A DNA stretch of 64,000 nucleotides. Origin: Sphingopyxis sp. (GTDB lineage Bacteria; Pseudomonadota; Alphaproteobacteria; Sphingomonadales; Sphingomonadaceae). A program made the translations under genes and the position numbers. The notes under the pieces are model-generated. The model did no database searches. It worked only from the letters and a program-made list of their open reading frames with translations, and was not told where the DNA came from. Shown one piece after another: positions 55,645-63,101 of this stretch. How positions within the stretch are numbered: position 1 is the stretch's first letter; the number at the start of each line of letters is the position of its first letter. Where the stretch lies: the NCBI RefSeq assembly GCF_016704835.1, contig NZ_JADIZJ010000001.1, positions 1,349,001-1,413,000 of the forward strand, given 5' to 3'.

Positions 55645-56043
55645 GTGCTGCGCGCCCTTTCGCTGTTCGCCGCGCTGTTCGGCGCGATTTGTATGGTGAT
55701 TGCGCTCGCGCATATCGCATTGGGACCGGCGGCGATCCCCGGATCAGTGCCGGTCAATGCGACGATGGACAGCGAGGATCGATTCTATGCGACGCTGTTC
55801 CTTGGTTATGGTGCGGCGATGATCTGGTCCAGCCGTGCACTGGTCCCGCGGCGCGACGTTTTTGGCGCGCTGCTCCTCATCTTCTTTCTTGGCGGTATCG
55901 CGCGGATCATCTCGGCGCTCGCAGTCGGGCTCCCGAACACGCTGTTCATCGTGTTGGGCAGCGCCGAACTGCTGTTGCCGCCGATGCTGTGGGCGCTGCT
56001 CAAACGCGCAGCGCATCAAGCGGCCATCAGGCGCAATTCCTGA
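55645..56043 (+). CDS. DUF4345 family membrane protein
   Basis: A 132-residue protein with four membrane segments: LFAALFGAICMVIALAHI, FYATLFLGYGAAMIWSS, VFGALLLIFFLGGIARIIS and IVLGSAELLLPPMLWALL. The ALVPRRDVFGALLLIFFLGG part fits DUF4345, a small integral membrane family of unknown role. The GTG start at 55645 follows the DUF937 stop by 4 bases; the last 28 bases overlap the convergent GNAT gene. Confidence 0.78.
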   Translation: MLRALSLFAALFGAICMVIALAHIALGPAAIPGSVPVNATMDSEDRFYATLFLGYGAAMIWSSRALVPRRDVFGALLLIFFLGGIARIISALAVGLPNTLFIVLGSAELLLPPMLWALLKRAAHQAAIRRNS

Positions 56044-56612
56044 CGAAAATCCTCGTCCACCCCGATGCGGCTTCGCATCGGGGTGACAAGACCGTTGGCA
56101 TCGGCATCGCCCTGTTCGAACAAGGCCACCGCCGCCTCGCTGCCGCGCGCGAGACTGTAGCGCTGCGCAACCTTGCCGGTCGGCTTGAAGCCCAGTTTGC
56201 GCAGCACCGCACCCGACGCCGGGTTGTCGAGGAAATGCCCGGCGGTCAGCTTGGGCAGGTTCATCGCGCGCGCAATGCCAACCAGCTGGCGCCCGGCCTC
56301 GGTCGCAAAGCCCAGACCCCAATAGGGCCGCGCGATCCAGTAGCCCAGTTCGGGCTTGCCGGTCTCATCGGGCTTAATGCCGCAGCCGCCGACGAGGCGC
56401 GGGGCACCGCCGGTGCGGGCAAAGATCAGGAATCGTGGCTGGGCGGGGTCGATCGGCTGGCGCAGAAATGCCTGGGCTTCTGCCTCACCATAAGGCCAGG
56501 GTGCGGTCGCCAGGTTGCGGACCACCGCTTCCTCGCCGATTGCCTTGGCCAGCGCGGGGGCATCTTCCTGCCAGCCGGGCCGCAGCAACAGTCTTTCGGT
56601 ACGCGCGAACAT
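56016..56612 (-). CDS. GNAT family N-acetyltransferase
   Basis: A 198-residue protein. TERLLLRPGWQEDAPALAKAIG is the RimJ/RimL-type N-terminus, with CGIKPDETGKPELGYWIARPYWGLGFATEAGRQLVGIARAMNLPKLTAGHFLDNPASGAVLRKLGFKPTG containing the acetyl-CoA motif. The acceptor is unknown. The ATG at 56612 begins MFARTERL, right where the family starts. Confidence 0.9.
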   Translation of the reverse strand: MFARTERLLLRPGWQEDAPALAKAIGEEAVVRNLATAPWPYGEAEAQAFLRQPIDPAQPRFLIFARTGGAPRLVGGCGIKPDETGKPELGYWIARPYWGLGFATEAGRQLVGIARAMNLPKLTAGHFLDNPASGAVLRKLGFKPTGKVAQRYSLARGSEAAVALFEQGDADANGLVTPMRSRIGVDEDFRQELRLMAA

Positions 56613-56747
56613 CTTATCACTCCCAATTGTCTGTCGCCCTGACGCCCGATGGTGACGCTTTGACGACAGTCGTTGCGGAGGGAGATGGATGGCCCGATTT
56701 TCGCGTCCGTTTCCCATGATGGGCCGCCAAGCGGCGGATAACGGGCA

Positions 56748-56790
56748 AGAAAAAAGGGAGTCCGGGGTGACCCGTCTCCCTCTTTTCGAA
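56748..56790 (-). terminator. Terminator of the rplU-rpmA operon
   Basis: On the minus strand the GAGGGAGACGGGTCACC arm pairs imperfectly with GGTGA...ACTCCCTTTTTT and ends in a T-run, 75 bases past the rpmA stop. The stem has mismatches, but the T-run is good. Confidence 0.65.
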
Positions 56791-56861
56791 CTTCGTTTCC
56801 GCTGGTGCGGAAAGGACCGTTCCGGGTCATCCCTTGGTGGGCGACCCGTGCAGATCGTCCT

Positions 56862-57131
56862 TTATTCGGCGGCTTCTGCCATGGCGTCCACCGACACAAA
56901 TTTGCGGCCAAGCTTGCCGTCGTGGAAGCGGACATGACCATCCGCGGTCGCAAACAGCGTGTGGTCCTTGCCCATGCCGACGTTGGCGCCCGGGTACACC
57001 TTGGTACCGCGCTGGCGCACGATAATGTTGCCGCCGATCACTTCCTGACCGCCGAACTTCTTCACGCCAAGGCGGCGGCCGGCTGAGTCGCGACCGTTGC
57101 GCGATGAACCGCCTGCTTTCTTATGTGCCAT
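56862..57131 (-). CDS. rpmA: 50S ribosomal protein L27
   Basis: 89 residues. It has MAHKKAGGSSRNGRDSAGRRLGVKKFGGQ, then IGGNIIVRQRGTKVYPGANVGMGKDHTLFA. The N-terminal tail reaches the peptidyl transferase centre. It is downstream of rplU as usual, and the start is as in most L27. Confidence 0.97.
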   Translation of the reverse strand: MAHKKAGGSSRNGRDSAGRRLGVKKFGGQEVIGGNIIVRQRGTKVYPGANVGMGKDHTLFATADGHVRFHDGKLGRKFVSVDAMAEAAE

Positions 57132-57179
57132 GACTGATGCTCCTTAATTTGTTTCAGGGGCCGAGCCGCGTTGCCGCGC

Positions 57180-57722
57180 TCAGGCGTCCTTCTTGGGGGC
57201 TGCCTTCTTGGCAGCGGGCTTCTTGGCGGGGGCGGCCTTTTCGGCAGCGGCTTCCGACTTGGGAGCAGCAGCCTTCTTGGGCGCGGCTTCCTTCTTCGGT
57301 GCAGCGTCCTTGGCGGAAGCAGCCTTGGCCGGTGCTTCCTTCGCGGGCGCAGCAGCCTTGGCTTCGGTCGCGGGAGCGGCCTCGGTTTTCGCCGCGGCTT
57401 CCTTCTTCGGCGCGGCCTTCTTGGCTTCGCCGACGGCCAGGATGCGCAGCAGCGTCAGCGACTGGCGGTGACCGTTGCGACGGCGGTAGTTATGCCGACG
57501 GCGCTTCTTGAACACGATGACCTTTTCGCCGCGCGTCTGGGCAATGATCTCGGCCGAAACGACGAGGCCGTCGGCGCTCTTCACTTCGCCGCCGTCACCG
57601 GCCAGCAGGACGTCGCCGAGCGACACGGTGTCGCCAGCTTCGCCGTCGATCTTTTCAACGGCGATCTTGTCTCCGGCGGCGACGCGATACTGCTTGCCGC
57701 CCGTGCGCACGATTGCGAACAT
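57180..57722 (-). CDS. rplU: 50S ribosomal protein L21 with Ala/Lys-rich C-terminal extension
   Basis: A 180-residue protein. Residues 1-100 are L21: MFAIVRTGGKQYRVAAGDKIAVEKIDGEAG and VIVFKKRRRHNYRRRNGHRQSLTLLRI. After this comes an extension of about 80 residues of Ala/Lys/Pro/Glu repeats (AAPKKEAAAK, APAKEAPAKAA, KKPAAKKAAPKK), not present in most L21 proteins. It is in frame, continuous and shares composition with the AtpD N-terminal extension. The start at 57722 is chosen from the conserved MFAIV. Confidence 0.94.
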   Translation of the reverse strand: MFAIVRTGGKQYRVAAGDKIAVEKIDGEAGDTVSLGDVLLAGDGGEVKSADGLVVSAEIIAQTRGEKVIVFKKRRRHNYRRRNGHRQSLTLLRILAVGEAKKAAPKKEAAAKTEAAPATEAKAAAPAKEAPAKAASAKDAAPKKEAAPKKAAAPKSEAAAEKAAPAKKPAAKKAAPKKDA

Positions 57723-57811
57723 GGTCTTCCATCCAATCAAAAAACTAAGTCACCCGCGCACCAGTCACCCACCGAAGCAGGCGATTTTTCCGGCATGCGG
57801 GAAAGTCAGCG

Positions 57812-57840
57812 CCACTAGCGAGCCAGCGCTCCGCTGTCAA
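57812..57840 (-). promoter_or_regulatory. Candidate promoter of rplU-rpmA
   Basis: Minus strand TTGACA, 17 bases, TAGTGG. A perfect -35 box with ideal spacing about 90 bases before the rplU start. The -10 box is weak. Confidence 0.5.
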
Positions 57841-57951
57841 CCGCCAAATCCCGCGCTTTTCGAGCGAAAAGCGGGTCAGATGGCGAATGACGAGACGCAC
57901 CGCCGATTCGGTACTTGCTGCCTTGCGCCAGCACCCATATCAGAGGCGGCG

Positions 57952-58473
57952 ATGAAGCGCACCCTTCTTACCCTGTCGCTGGCGTTTGGCGCGTCTTTTT
58001 CGCTTTCGGTTCTTGCCGCGGCGCAAAATACGGGCGCGCCGTCGCTCGCCAAACGATCGGTCGAGGGCCGATTCGACGTCACGCCGCCCGCGGTCGTCGT
58101 TGCCCCGCCGGGGCCGCTGCCCGCCGACCTGGGCGGCCGGCTTGCGCGCTGGGAATCGGACGCCGCGGGTGCACAGCAGGCGTTCGCGGCCGAGCGCAAT
58201 GCGACCGCGTCGCTCGTCACAGCCGCCGCGGGAGCACCCGTCGCCAGCGAGCGCTGGGTCGTCGCGCAGCAGGCAATCTCGCGCCTCACCGCCACCCGCG
58301 CCCCGCTCACCGCCGCGCTCGCCGACATCGATCGGCTCTATCTCGACCGCAGCATCGAGGATGCGATCGACGGCTTGCCCGAAATCTACGCGCTGCGTGA
58401 CCGGCTCGCCGACACCGTGTCGACGCAGGACGCAGTGCTCGAAGCGCTCAGCGGACAGCTACCGGGGCAGTAG
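57952..58473 (+). CDS. Hypothetical exported protein
   Basis: A 173-residue protein with a clear Sec signal peptide (MKRTLLTLSLAFGASFSLSVLA, cleavage near AAAQ). The mature part has a Pro-rich linker, then helices with heptad-like spacing (LADIDRLYLDRSIEDAIDGLPEIYALRDRLADTV). No known family recognised. AGGCGG precedes the ATG at 57952. Confidence 0.6.
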   Translation: MKRTLLTLSLAFGASFSLSVLAAAQNTGAPSLAKRSVEGRFDVTPPAVVVAPPGPLPADLGGRLARWESDAAGAQQAFAAERNATASLVTAAAGAPVASERWVVAQQAISRLTATRAPLTAALADIDRLYLDRSIEDAIDGLPEIYALRDRLADTVSTQDAVLEALSGQLPGQ

Positions 58474-58607
58474 AAAGCCTTGTCGCGCCCATGAGGGTAG
58501 GGGCTGCAGACCTGGGCCCGCATAGCCGAATAAAAAGACCGCGGTCCCTGCCTTTGCAGGGGCGACGTTCATTGATTCAACCCATGCTTCTTCAGCGCAT
58601 GGCGAAT

Positions 58608-59600
58608 CTAGTCGTAACTCAGCCCCAGTGCCTCGGCGGCGACCTTCTGGTTGAAGCGGCAGCGCGCCATCGTGTCGGACAGGATCTGCCGCTCATAGGC
58701 GTCGACCGCGGCGCGCAGGTCGCTGACCGGGCCGGTGGGCATCGCCGTCGACGCGGGGGCAGATTCGGCGGAGGCGGAGGAAGCGCCACCGTCCGCCTTT
58801 GCCGCCGATTTGCGCACCACCGGCTGCCAGGGGCTGGCGAAGGGGTCAAAGCTGAGAGCGTCGACGGGTTTCTCCGGGTCGGCCCAGCGGTAGATCGCGC
58901 GCTCGATTACGTTGCGCAGTTCGCGGACATTGCCCGGCCAGTCATGCCCCTCCATCGCTGCCAGCGCGCGCGGGCCGAAACCCGGCCATTCTTCCCAGCC
59001 GAGCACCGTCGCCATGCGCTGGCCGAAATAGGTCGCCAGCACCTCGATATCGCCTTCGCGGGCGCGCAGCGGGGGCAGGGTGATCACCTCGAACGACAGC
59101 CGGTCGAGCAAGTCGGCCCGAAAACGATTGTCGTCAACGAGCGCCGGCAGATGTTCGTTGGTCGCTGCGACGATGCGGACATCGACGCGGATCGGGCGCG
59201 ACGATCCGACGCGGGTGACCTCGCCATATTCGACCGCGCGCAGCAGCCGTTCCTGTGCCCCCATCGACATCGTCGCGAGCTCGTCGAGAAACAGCGTGCC
59301 GCCGTCGGCTTCCTCGAAGCGTCCGGCGCGGGTGCGTGTCGCGCCGGTAAAGGCGCCCGCCTCGTGCCCGAACAATTCGGATTCGATCAGCGTCTCGGGC
59401 ATCGCGGCGCAGTTCAGGATCACATAGGGGCGGTCCCAGCGTGTCGATAGGCGGTGAAGGCGTTCGGCGATCAATTCCTTGCCGGTGCCACGCTCTCCGA
59501 TCACCAGCACCGGCCGGTCGAGCGAGGCCGCAAGGCTCGCACGTTCGACGGCGTCCTGAAACGCCGCCGACTGGCCGATAAATTGCGTCTCGCGCTCCAT
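58608..59600 (-). pseudogene. pspF: Psp operon activator PspF (sigma-54 AAA+), truncated by a TAG stop
   Basis: A 330-residue bacterial enhancer-binding protein without a receiver domain, as in PspF. Walker A is VIGERGTGKELIAERL, the sigma-54 contact loop is ELFGHEAGAFTGATRT, and Walker B and sensor regions are present (GGTLFLDELATMSM, RFRADLLDRLSFEVITLPPL). The C-terminal Fis helix-turn-helix begins AAEALGLSYD, then TAG. The same frame continues IRHALKKHGLNQ to a TGA at 58569, exactly the rest of the recognition helix with the TAG in place of an expected Gln codon. So the gene was intact up to a single C-to-T change. ATG at 59600 chosen. Confidence 0.9.
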
Positions 59601-59658
59601 TCCCAATCATTGGCAAATTTTCCCGCTCGATGGCAAGCCAAATCGATGGGTGCGACGC

Positions 59659-59696
59659 TTTGCGGGTGAAGTTGCGCGGTTTTGCGCCGCTTTGCG
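59659..59696 (+). promoter_or_regulatory. Phased TTGCG repeats, likely activator-binding region
   Basis: TTGCG occurs at 59660-59664, 59672-59676, 59682-59686 and 59692-59696, spaced 12, 10 and 10 bases, which is close to one DNA turn. It sits directly upstream of the sigma-54 promoter, where PspF or a cofactor would bind. Whether this is the true PspF site is inference. Confidence 0.45.
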
Positions 59697-59700
59697 CAAT

Positions 59701-59716
59701 TGGCACGGTGTCTGCA
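59701..59716 (+). promoter_or_regulatory. Sigma-54 promoter of the psp operon
   Basis: TGGCACGGTGTCTGCA matches the -24/-12 consensus TGGCAC-N5-TTGCA with one mismatch; GG and GC are 12 bases apart as required. It lies 64 bases before the first ORF of the operon and points away from pspF. Confidence 0.85.
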
Positions 59717-59779
59717 TTGTTGGATACGAACCGGCGCAAATCGTACCGGTGCAGCGAAAAGCCACAGGAAGGTTGAACC

Positions 59780-59950
59780 ATGAAGTCGATGTATGCCCAA
59801 GCCGCCACTTTCGTGCTGAGCACGGCCGGAGCGCTGGCCATCCTCGTCGGCGTGATCGACCAGCCGCAGGTCGCCGCCAGCTTTACCGGCAACCCTGCCG
59901 GCCCGTTGGTTGCCGCTGTCATGTCCCCGGCGGTCAGCGCTTTGGCCTGA
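59780..59950 (+). CDS. Small hydrophobic protein, first ORF of the psp transcript
   Basis: A 56-residue ORF starting MKSMYAQAATFVLSTAGALA with one membrane helix (AATFVLSTAGALAILVGVI) and a hydrophobic C-terminus (PLVAAVMSPAVSALA). CACAGGAAGG supplies a strong ribosome site 8 bases upstream. It is the first gene after the sigma-54 promoter and is separated from pspA by a strong hairpin. No known Psp protein (PspA-G) matches it. Its placement suggests a role in the membrane-stress response; this is inference. Confidence 0.6.
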   Translation: MKSMYAQAATFVLSTAGALAILVGVIDQPQVAASFTGNPAGPLVAAVMSPAVSALA

Positions 59951-59956
59951 CCGGCA

Positions 59957-59999
59957 CTGGTGCCGGGGCACTCTCCCCCTTGCCCCGCCCCGGCACCAG
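59957..59999 (+). terminator. Strong hairpin between the small ORF and pspA (attenuator-like)
   Basis: Perfect 13-base inverted repeat CTGGTGCCGGGGC / GCCCCGGCACCAG with a 17-base loop, followed by CCTTTCTT. The short, interrupted T-tract suggests partial termination or message protection rather than full stop. Confidence 0.65.
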
Positions 60000-60051
60000 C
60001 CTTTCTTAAAAAATAGACCAAGGTCTCACGATTTCGACAGGAGTTTTTCAG

Positions 60052-60717
60052 ATGGGTATTTTTTCACGCACCCGCGACATCATCGCCGCCAACGTCACCG
60101 ACCTGCTCGACCGGGCCGAAGATCCCGAAAAGATGATCCGCCAGATCATTTTCGAGATGAACGAAACGCTCGTCGAAGTCCGCGCTTCCGCCGCCCGCAC
60201 GATCGCGGACCAAAAGGAAATGCGCCGCCACATCGCCAAGCTCGAAAGCCTGCAGGACAGCTGGAAGGAAAAGGCCGAACTCGCGCTGTCGAAGGACCGC
60301 GAAGACCTTGCCACCGCCGCGCTGGTCGAAAAGCAGAAGGCCGGCGACATGGCCGAGCGCCTGAAGGCCGAGATCGCCGTCCTTGACGATGCGCTCAAGG
60401 GTTATGAGGACGACATCGCCAAGTTGCAGAAGAAGCTCAGTGAAGCGCGCGCGCGCCAGTCGAACGTCTCGACCCGCCTCGAAAGCGCCGAGAACAAATA
60501 TCGACTGCGCGAAATGACCAACGGCGACCGCGTCGAAGATGCCTTTTCACGCTTTGAAATCCTCGAACGCCGCGTTGACGAAGCCGAAGGCCGTGCCGAT
60601 GCGCTGAACTTGGGCTATAAAAAGTCACTCGACGAAGAGATCGCCGAGCTCCAGGCCGCCGACAAGGTCGCCGACGAGCTCGCCGCGCTCAAGGCCGCCC
60701 ACGCCAGCAAGCAATAA
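60052..60717 (+). CDS. pspA: Phage shock protein A
   Basis: A 221-residue coiled-coil protein of the PspA/IM30 family. It starts MGIFSRTRDIIAANVTDLLDRAEDPEKMIRQI, then long helices with QKEMRRHIAKLESLQDSWKEKAELALSKDREDLA. It binds damaged inner membrane and, in the classic system, inhibits PspF. Its AAGGAG-like site lies just upstream. Followed by pspB 12 bases on. Confidence 0.96.
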   Translation: MGIFSRTRDIIAANVTDLLDRAEDPEKMIRQIIFEMNETLVEVRASAARTIADQKEMRRHIAKLESLQDSWKEKAELALSKDREDLATAALVEKQKAGDMAERLKAEIAVLDDALKGYEDDIAKLQKKLSEARARQSNVSTRLESAENKYRLREMTNGDRVEDAFSRFEILERRVDEAEGRADALNLGYKKSLDEEIAELQAADKVADELAALKAAHASKQ

Positions 60718-60729
60718 GGGACCAGACCG

Positions 60730-61005
60730 ATGGAAGAAATCATCATCATTCCGATCGTCATCGGAACGCTCTTCCTCGGTCTGCCCTGGCTCATTCTCCA
60801 CTACATCACCAAGTGGAAACAGGCCAAGACGCTGACCGGAGAAGACGAGCAGCTGCTCGACGAACTGTACGACACCGCACGCAGGCTCGAAAGCCGGCTG
60901 CACACCGTCGAACGCATCATCAGCGCCGACCATCCCGACTTCCGCCCTGCGGTTCGTAGCGATGAAGAACTGGCGCAACTTGAAAATACCAGCCGGAGGA
61001 ACTGA
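60730..61005 (+). CDS. pspB: Phage shock protein B
   Basis: A 91-residue protein with one N-terminal membrane helix (IIIIPIVIGTLFLGLPWLILHYI), then a cytosolic coiled coil with LYDTARRLESRLHTVERIISADHPDFRP, as in PspB. With PspC it senses envelope stress and draws PspA from PspF. The VERII segment resembles the shared signature of the five later small proteins. Confidence 0.92.
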   Translation: MEEIIIIPIVIGTLFLGLPWLILHYITKWKQAKTLTGEDEQLLDELYDTARRLESRLHTVERIISADHPDFRPAVRSDEELAQLENTSRRN

Positions 61006-61006
61006 G

Positions 61007-61387
61007 ATGTCTGCCAGCCGCACGAAATTCTACCTCGACAAACAGAACGCCAAATGGAGCGGCGTGTGCGCCGGGATCGCCGACTACAGCGGTGTCGATG
61101 TCCTCTGGGTCCGCGTTGGCGCGGTGTTGCTGACGCTGATGGGGGGCTTCCCTTGGACGCTGATTGCTTATTGGATTGTCGCCTGGATGGGCACGCCGAA
61201 ACCTTTCGCGCTCTACGGTTCGCGTGAGGAAGCCAAATTCTGGCAGGGGGTGCGCAGCAACCCGACCGCATCGGCCCGCGACATCAAGTCGCGCTTCCGT
61301 GACATCGATCGCCGCCTTGCCGACATTGAACTCTACTACACCAGCCACAACCGCCGCCTCGCCGACGAAATCGACGCGCTGCGCTGA
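61007..61387 (+). CDS. pspC: Phage shock protein C
   Basis: A 126-residue protein. The PspC domain is KWSGVCAGIADYSGVDVLWVRVGAVLLTLMGGFPWTLIAYWIVAWMG with the membrane helix pair; then a cytosolic tail with FRDIDRRLADIELYYTSHNRRLADEIDALR. This tail repeats the coiled-coil ending of the following small proteins. Its ATG lies directly after the pspB stop. Confidence 0.93.
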   Translation: MSASRTKFYLDKQNAKWSGVCAGIADYSGVDVLWVRVGAVLLTLMGGFPWTLIAYWIVAWMGTPKPFALYGSREEAKFWQGVRSNPTASARDIKSRFRDIDRRLADIELYYTSHNRRLADEIDALR

Positions 61388-61421
61388 GCCGGGCGGGCTC
61401 GCAGCAACAGGGAGAAGACAG

Positions 61422-61721
61422 ATGAATTTTGGTGGTACCGGTTTCGTCCTCGCCATTATCGCATTGTCGATCGGCGGCTGGATGTTCACCACCTGGATCC
61501 GCGCCAAGCACGGCTATCCGGTTGAAAATGAATGGGGTGGCACGGTTCATCGAACCGACCCCGACGCTGATCGAAAAATCGCGCTGCTGACCGACGACAA
61601 TGCCAAGCTGGCGGGCCAGGTCAGCCGTCTCGAAGAGCGGATTTCGGTGCTCGAACGCATCGCGACCGAAACCAACGGTCAGGCGGCGCAGCTTGCCGAC
61701 CAGATCGACCGCCTGCGCTGA
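61422..61721 (+). CDS. PspB-like membrane coiled-coil protein 1
   Basis: 99 residues. It has one N-terminal membrane helix (FVLAIIALSIGGWMFTTWI), then RAKHGYPVENEWGG, a charged linker, and a C-terminal coiled coil SRLEERISVLERIATETN ending QIDRLR. It is close to protein 2 (shared GGW-FTTW-R-K-GYP-EN-WG). It may form complexes with PspB or PspC. The GGGAGAAG site precedes the ATG. Unknown function. Confidence 0.82.
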   Translation: MNFGGTGFVLAIIALSIGGWMFTTWIRAKHGYPVENEWGGTVHRTDPDADRKIALLTDDNAKLAGQVSRLEERISVLERIATETNGQAAQLADQIDRLR

Positions 61722-61732
61722 GGGGAAGAAGC

Positions 61733-62050
61733 ATGAATCTCGATGTCCTGAATACCCTTGCCCCCGGGGCCGCCATCCTCGGCCTCGCTGCGATCGGCGG
61801 CTGGATCTTCACTACCTGGCTCCGCGTCAAGAACGGCTACCCGCTTGAAAACAGCTGGGGCAAGGCGGTCTACCCCAAGACCAGCGACGAGGCGATGGAA
61901 CGTGTCAAGCTGATCAGCCAGGAAAATGCTCAGCTGCGCGCCGAACTCGGCTCGGTGAAAGATCGCCTGGCGGTGGTCGAGCGCATCGTCACCGACGAAG
62001 GCAGCCGGCTGAGCCACGAGATCGAGGCGCTGCGGCGCCCGGCGAACTGA
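61733..62050 (+). CDS. PspB-like membrane coiled-coil protein 2
   Basis: 105 residues. A membrane helix (GAAILGLAAIGGWIFTTWL), then RVKNGYPLENSWGKAVYPKTSDEA and the coiled coil RLAVVERIVTDEGSRLSHEIEALR. It lies 11 bases after protein 1. The close match of both N- and C-terminal segments to protein 1 indicates duplication. Confidence 0.82.
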   Translation: MNLDVLNTLAPGAAILGLAAIGGWIFTTWLRVKNGYPLENSWGKAVYPKTSDEAMERVKLISQENAQLRAELGSVKDRLAVVERIVTDEGSRLSHEIEALRRPAN

Positions 62051-62061
62051 GGAGACCCGTC

Positions 62062-62310
62062 ATGGGTGATGCTATCTGGATTTTGATCCCTCTCGCTCCC
62101 TTCCTTCTCGCAGGCTTCGCCATCTGGTCGAAGCATCAGCAGAAGATGATCGAGAAACAGTCGGAAATGACCGCCGAAAAGGCCGCCCAATATGCGGCGC
62201 ATACCGAACGGCTGGAAGCGCGCGTCCGCGTCCTCGAACGTATCGCCACCGACCGCGGCGTCGATGTTGCCGAAGAGATTGAAAAGCTGCGCGACGCCCC
62301 GCTGAACTGA
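62062..62310 (+). CDS. PspB-like membrane coiled-coil protein 3
   Basis: 82 residues. The N-terminal helix is IWILIPLAPFLLAGFAIWS, followed by a long charged helix MIEKQSEMTAEKAAQYAAHTERLEARVRVLERIATDRGVDVAEEIEKLR. The GYPxEN part is lost, so it is closer to PspB in layout. It lies 11 bases after protein 2. Confidence 0.82.
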   Translation: MGDAIWILIPLAPFLLAGFAIWSKHQQKMIEKQSEMTAEKAAQYAAHTERLEARVRVLERIATDRGVDVAEEIEKLRDAPLN

Positions 62311-62342
62311 AGCAACGATAATAAGATACGGAAGGATCCCCC

Positions 62343-62609
62343 ATGAACCCGTTTGAAATGGTTATCGGCATCGTCCTGATCGTCACCATCGGCAGCGTCG
62401 TTCGCGCCAAATATGGCGTGCGCCGCGACAACAAGGGCAACGAATTTTTCGCCGCCCCCGCCGACAATGCCGAGACCAAGGCGCTGCAATCCGAAATTCG
62501 CGCGCTCAAGGACCGCATTCAGGTGCTCGAACGCATCGCTACCGACCACAACCGCGCGGTGACGCTCGATGAGGAAATCGAACGTTTGCGCGACCGGTCG
62601 CCCTCCTGA
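62343..62609 (+). CDS. PspB-like membrane coiled-coil protein 4
   Basis: 88 residues. The N-terminal helix is FEMVIGIVLIVTIGSVV, then RAKYGVRRDNKGNEFF (related to RAKHGYPVEN of protein 1) and RIQVLERIATDHNRAVTLDEEIERLR. It keeps the full signature. 32 bases separate it from protein 3. Confidence 0.82.
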   Translation: MNPFEMVIGIVLIVTIGSVVRAKYGVRRDNKGNEFFAAPADNAETKALQSEIRALKDRIQVLERIATDHNRAVTLDEEIERLRDRSPS

Positions 62610-62636
62610 CGACCGTGACGAAGAAGGAGCCGCACC

Positions 62637-62894
62637 ATGGCCACCATTACGTCTGACCTTGCCACCAACCTGATGGTCAGCGCCGTCGCGCTGACCGCGC
62701 TGACCATCATGAGCCTGGCGGCGCTGCGCGGATGGCGCGACTGGATCCAGCTCAAGCGCGAAGAGCTCGCCGCGGGGCATGTCGCCGTCACCCATGACGC
62801 CACCGTCCCGCACGCCGGATCGCGGATCGAAATCGCTGACCTGAAAGAACGGCTGCGCAAGCTCGAAGCGATCGCAGCGGGGGTGGATCTATAG
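62637..62894 (+). CDS. PspB-like membrane coiled-coil protein 5 (diverged)
   Basis: 85 residues. The helix LMVSAVALTALTIMSLAALRGW is followed by charged linker and a shortened coil EIADLKERLRKLEAIAAGVDL in which the signature has lost the ERIATD and EIxxLR parts. GAAGGAGCC before the ATG gives a good ribosome site. It is the last gene of the array. Confidence 0.75.
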   Translation: MATITSDLATNLMVSAVALTALTIMSLAALRGWRDWIQLKREELAAGHVAVTHDATVPHAGSRIEIADLKERLRKLEAIAAGVDL

Positions 62895-63101
62895 TCGTTC
62901 TCTCTGAGGGAGAAGGATGTGAAGCCTTACCGCGACGCGGTTAGGCGGCGTTGGATGGGGGGCTCAGCCCGGTCTGCAAGCGCCCAGCCCCTCACCACTG
63001 CGGCTATGGCAGCAAGCAAGCTGCCAAGGCTCGCTGCCTCTCCCACAGGAGAGGCGGAAGAGACCTTCCCACTCCTCCCCAAATCTGCCAGTGCCGCCGC
63101 C
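62895..63101. other. Intergenic region with shuffled repeat sequence
   Basis: 207 bases between the psp array and sufE. It has short fragments like CTCTCCCACAGGAGAGGC and TCTCTGAGGGAGAAGG, typical of repeated intergenic hairpins. An open frame running into sufE is not a protein extension. No promoter could be called. Confidence 0.5.

Noticed and set aside
54828..55757. N-terminal 310 codons of a long minus-strand frame joined to DUF3597
   Set aside because: They run antisense through DUF937 and a non-coding gap; the DUF3597 domain has its own ATG and ribosome site.
62919..63101. 61-codon upstream extension of sufE
   Set aside because: It runs through repeat-like intergenic sequence; the family begins at the 63102 ATG.
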